Shown here: positions 62,066-64,000 of the stretch, in pieces
Position numbering within the stretch: the first letter of the stretch is position 1
Layout of the letters: every line of letters starts with the position of its first letter
NCBI GenBank assembly: GCA_002315735.1
Contig: DCIA01000007.1
Span: 62,001-126,000, forward strand
Length of the DNA stretch: 64,000 nt
Origin: Clostridiales bacterium UBA1738
GTDB lineage: Bacteria; Bacillota; Clostridia; UBA1381
Direction: 5' to 3'
Notes under the pieces: model-generated
Database searches by the model: none
What the model was told of the DNA's origin: nothing
The model's input: the letters and a program-made list of their open reading frames with translations, nothing else
Position numbers and translations under genes: made by a program

Positions 62066-62347
62066 TTATGCTTCGCCGTTCTGCTTCTTTGCAAAGCACT
62101 CGCTGCAGAATACAGGTCTGTCTTCACGGGGCTTGAAAGGAACCTTTGCCTCTCCACCGCAAGAATCACAGGTTGCTGTGAACCACTCACGCTCGCCACG
62201 GGATGCGTTCTTTCTTGCATCACGGCATGCCTTGCAACGCTGGGGCTCGTTTACAAAGCCTTTTTCAGCGTAAAATTCCTGCTCGCCGGCTGTGAAAACG
62301 AATTCGTTGCCGCATTCTTTGCAGATGAGAGTTTTGTCTTCGTACAT
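62066..62347 (-). CDS. Small zinc-ribbon protein
   Basis: 93 residues from ATG 62347 (GAGG 9 bases before). It carries four CxxC pairs: CKECGNEF, CKACRDAR, CDSCGGEAKVPF and CSECF, spaced as two zinc ribbons (probable zinc-binding-domain family common in Clostridia). Charged and soluble; presumably nucleic-acid or rRNA associated but the role is unknown. The longer open frame to 62419 would run through the structured RNA element described next and is rejected. Confidence 0.82.
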   Translation of the reverse strand: MYEDKTLICKECGNEFVFTAGEQEFYAEKGFVNEPQRCKACRDARKNASRGEREWFTATCDSCGGEAKVPFKPREDRPVFCSECFAKKQNGEA

Positions 62348-62378
62348 GATTTTTAACCTCGCTTGAAAAAATTTTTTA

Positions 62379-62445
62379 ACGCCCGTGTACGGACTCGCAC
62401 CGTCACCTTTGATATACAACGCTCTTCTTTAAGCTACGTGGGCAT
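62379..62445 (-). ncRNA. Cloverleaf-like (tRNA-like) RNA element in the leader of the zinc-ribbon gene
   Basis: Read on the minus strand, the ends AUGCCC (62445-62440) and GGGCGU (62384-62379) pair; after a 2x2 mismatch, GUA/UAC extends the stem. Enclosed are three hairpins in tRNA order: D-arm-like GCUU/GAGC (62434-62421), a weak 3-bp middle hairpin UUG/CAA, and a T-arm-like ACGG/CCGU with a 7-base loop UGCGAGU (62403-62389). At 67 bases without a good anticodon arm or encoded CCA, it is not a normal tRNA. It starts 21 bases after the sigma-gene stop and ends 31 bases before the next ATG. Confidence 0.4.
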
Positions 62446-62466
62446 ATATGAACTCCCGAGGGAGCT

Positions 62467-63036
62467 TCAGACTTTTGAACGGAGCTTTTTGCGGATTCTT
62501 TGCATGGCGTTATCAACCGCCTTTTCGGAGCACGCAAGCTCGTTTGCAATTTCGGAATAGCTCTTTTTTGAAAGCCAACGCTTGATAACATTTTTTTCAA
62601 AATCCGAAAGCTCTTCTTCAATCAGATTCATTATGAATTCAACCGATTCATTGACCGAGAAAATATCGGCAGGGTCGCTGATTGCGGAGGATTCATTTCC
62701 GTTATCTTCATCATCAAGAGAAACCGCATTCGAAAGCACGATGTTTTTATTGTTGAGGGATTCACGGATTGCGGAGAGAATTCTGTTGTTTATGCATATC
62801 CCCGCAAACGCCCTGAACGGAACGCCCTTATCAACATTGAAGCTTCTGACTGCATCAAGAAAACCGAGCATACCCTCCTGAACAAGGTCATCCTGCGAAA
62901 CACGCAGATTACCATAGCTCGCCGCCTTTGCTTTTGCAACGGGAGTAACTCTTGCAACAAGAAGAGCCATTGCTTCGTCATCACCTTGGGAGGCAAGCAA
63001 CGCAAGCTGTTCATCTGAAATGTTGTCTTTGAGCAT
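62467..63036 (-). CDS. Sigma-70 family sigma factor, SigH (Spo0H)-like
   Basis: 189 residues. Region 2: LASQGDDEAMALLVARVTPVAKAKA, DDLVQEGMLGFLDAVRSFNVDKGVPFRAFAGICINNRILSAIRE; acidic linker with EDNGNESS; region 4: SDFEKNVIKRWLSKKSYSEIANELACSEKAVDNAMQRIRKKL. The layout and length fit the SigH-like sporulation/competence branch, but some ECF-like sigma factors look similar. Ribosome site GAGGTATTTT before ATG 63036. Own promoter upstream. Confidence 0.85.
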   Translation of the reverse strand: MLKDNISDEQLALLASQGDDEAMALLVARVTPVAKAKAASYGNLRVSQDDLVQEGMLGFLDAVRSFNVDKGVPFRAFAGICINNRILSAIRESLNNKNIVLSNAVSLDDEDNGNESSAISDPADIFSVNESVEFIMNLIEEELSDFEKNVIKRWLSKKSYSEIANELACSEKAVDNAMQRIRKKLRSKV

Positions 63037-63066
63037 AAAATACCTCGGTATAGTTTCTCTATGCTA

Positions 63067-63095
63067 ATAATAAACTGCGATTTGAAATTTGTCAA
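63067..63095 (-). promoter_or_regulatory. Sigma-factor gene promoter
   Basis: Minus strand TTGACA (63095-63090), 17-base spacer, TATTAT (63072-63067). Confidence 0.78.
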
Positions 63096-63238
63096 CAATT
63101 TTTTTCTTAAACTCCGAAATTTTTTTGTGTTTTGTTACGAAAAAGACATTTTTGCCACATAATGTGCTTTTTCTTTGGCTCAAAATGAATCTTATAATCA
63201 TCTTTTTTTATTCAAAAATAGTATGGGAGATGATTTTT

Positions 63239-63736
63239 ATGTCGGAAAAACAAAAAAATTTGTGGCTGACGGCGGCGTTGTCGGTTGTTGAGCTTGTGAT
63301 TATGATTACACTGTGTAATGTGAATGCTCATTCGTTTTCACTCGGCTACGGCGGAGAAAAGGTTGCGGCTCTTCAAAAAATGCTGAAGCAAAGCGGAGCG
63401 TATGACGGCAGAATAAGCGGATTGTTTGACATCGAAACAAAGAATGCGGTCAAGAAGCTTTTTCCCGAAAGCAACGGTGAAGCGGATTGTTCTGTTCTGA
63501 AGGAGCTTGGTCTCGATTGCCGATGCTGCGGATTTTCGGCAATGTCCGACCTGACAGCAAAATATATTTTCAGCAAGATGGACAGCACACCGATTTGTTC
63601 TATAAAAAATACCATTGAAGAAAACAGCATATCATCGCTCATGCGTTCCGATTTTGATTTCTTCTGCGGAATAAAAAGCCTTGAGCCTTCATCCGATGCC
63701 TGCGATTGTGCATATAGATATGAAAATAATATGTAA
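63239..63736 (+). CDS. Membrane-anchored peptidoglycan-binding-like protein
   Basis: 165 residues from ATG 63239 (GGGAGA 9 bases before; the frame is open further upstream without a ribosome site). One N-terminal membrane segment (about 8-28), then a PG_binding_1-type fold (about 36-72: GEKVAALQKMLKQSGAYDGRISGLFDIETKNAVKKLF). The C-terminal half has six cysteines (CRCCGF, CSIK, CGI, CDCAY) and no recognised domain. No catalytic domain such as the SleB hydrolase follows. Probably anchored in the envelope, possibly in the spore coat or cortex. Confidence 0.7.
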   Translation: MSEKQKNLWLTAALSVVELVIMITLCNVNAHSFSLGYGGEKVAALQKMLKQSGAYDGRISGLFDIETKNAVKKLFPESNGEADCSVLKELGLDCRCCGFSAMSDLTAKYIFSKMDSTPICSIKNTIEENSISSLMRSDFDFFCGIKSLEPSSDACDCAYRYENNM

Positions 63737-63752
63737 TTTCCGAAAATAATGG

Positions 63753-63781
63753 TTGACTTTGCCGTGATAGTGTGTTACTAT
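63753..63781 (+). promoter_or_regulatory. Promoter of the YerC gene
   Basis: TTGACT (63753-63758), 17-base spacer, TACTAT (63776-63781). Confidence 0.65.
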
Positions 63782-63817
63782 GGTAAAGCGATAAAACGAG
63801 GCTTGGAGGGCGTGTTT

Positions 63818-64000
63818 ATGAGTAATATCCGTTCGGAATCGCTTGACAGATTATTTCAATCGTTTCTGAATTTAAAATCAATAGATGAATGCTACGATTA
63901 TTTTGAGGATTTATGCACTATCAAGGAGCTTCTTGATATGTCGCAGAGGCTTGACACCGCAGTTCTTCTTGCTCAGGGCAAAAGCTACAATCAGATAAAA
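63818..64000 (+). CDS. YerC/YecD-family TrpR-related regulator (3' end outside window)
   Basis: The first 61 codons from ATG 63818 (ribosome site GGAGGG). NIRSESLDRLFQSFLNLKS, YDYFEDLCTIKELLDMSQRLDTAVLL, and GKSYNQIK match the TrpR-like fold of YerC/YecD, whose helix-turn-helix follows beyond the window edge. Function in Bacillota is poorly known. Confidence 0.85.
   Translation, partial: MSNIRSESLDRLFQSFLNLKSIDECYDYFEDLCTIKELLDMSQRLDTAVLLAQGKSYNQIK

Noticed and set aside
62348..62419. N-terminal extension of the zinc-ribbon protein to an ATG at 62419
   Set aside because: It would be translated through the cloverleaf-like RNA and lacks a ribosome site, whereas ATG 62347 has GAGG at normal spacing.

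Overview
The window reads as chromosomal DNA of an anaerobic, spore-forming-type Clostridia (Bacillota) from a gut-like community, probably a metagenomic contig. Support: ctsR-mcsA-mcsB-clpC operon, CwlD-type amidase, SpoVB-type flippase, PyrR attenuation, meso-DAP dehydrogenase, glgB-glgC-glgD, AGGAGG ribosome sites, TTGACA-N17-TATAAT promoters and low GC over most of its length. There is no rRNA operon, CRISPR array or intact insertion sequence.

Layout. (1) 1-26.3 kb, housekeeping: rRNA methyltransferase, protein-arginine-kinase/Clp stress operon with a CtsR box, phosphoglucomutase, serC-serA, cwlD, a CBS transporter, flippase, hisS-aspS, uraA-pyrR behind a PyrR attenuator, ddh, tRNA-Ser(CGA), a GntR-controlled ABC exporter, rny-ymdB. 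(2) 26.6-30.9 kb, glycogen synthesis glgB-glgC-glgD. (3) 31.0-36.0 kb, a five-gene partner-switching operon: STAS protein, small HD alarmone-hydrolase-like protein, STAS-kinase fusion, membrane SpoIIE-type phosphatase and HATPase anti-sigma-type kinase, with no sigma factor beside it. (4) 36.0-48.8 kb, carbohydrate catabolism: AraC regulator, a carbohydrate-binding-like domain read in frame into KduI, KduD, an MFS carrier, then a DeoR-controlled seven-gene operon (TIM-like isomerase, SIS isomerase, YjbQ-family protein, FGGY kinase, fucose/arabinose-isomerase-like protein, transaldolase-like aldolase, ceramidase-like hydrolase). This operon does not match a sugar pathway I recognise and is the best candidate for an undescribed system. 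(5) 48.9-52.2 kb: malic enzyme, YitT, aldose epimerase and the 3' stub of a cut AraC gene. (6) 52.2-55.6 kb: collinear, frame-broken pieces of a giant phage/plasmid-type polyvalent protein, followed by a TGTTAC-rich inverted-repeat region. (7) 55.9-56.4 kb: five tRNA genes (Lys, Gln, His, Arg, Gly). (8) 56.6-64 kb: visibly higher-GC DNA with a zinc-ribbon/Ig-like/GPH-transporter operon and housekeeping genes (truB, DUF4364, a SigH-like sigma factor, YerC), plus a cloverleaf-like RNA element.

The base and codon composition changes somewhere between about 52.2 and 56.6 kb, and the AraC gene is cut at about 52.19 kb. One junction there, biological or an assembly chimera, would explain both. The right-hand 8-12 kb should therefore not be assumed to come from the same genome as the left until read support is checked.
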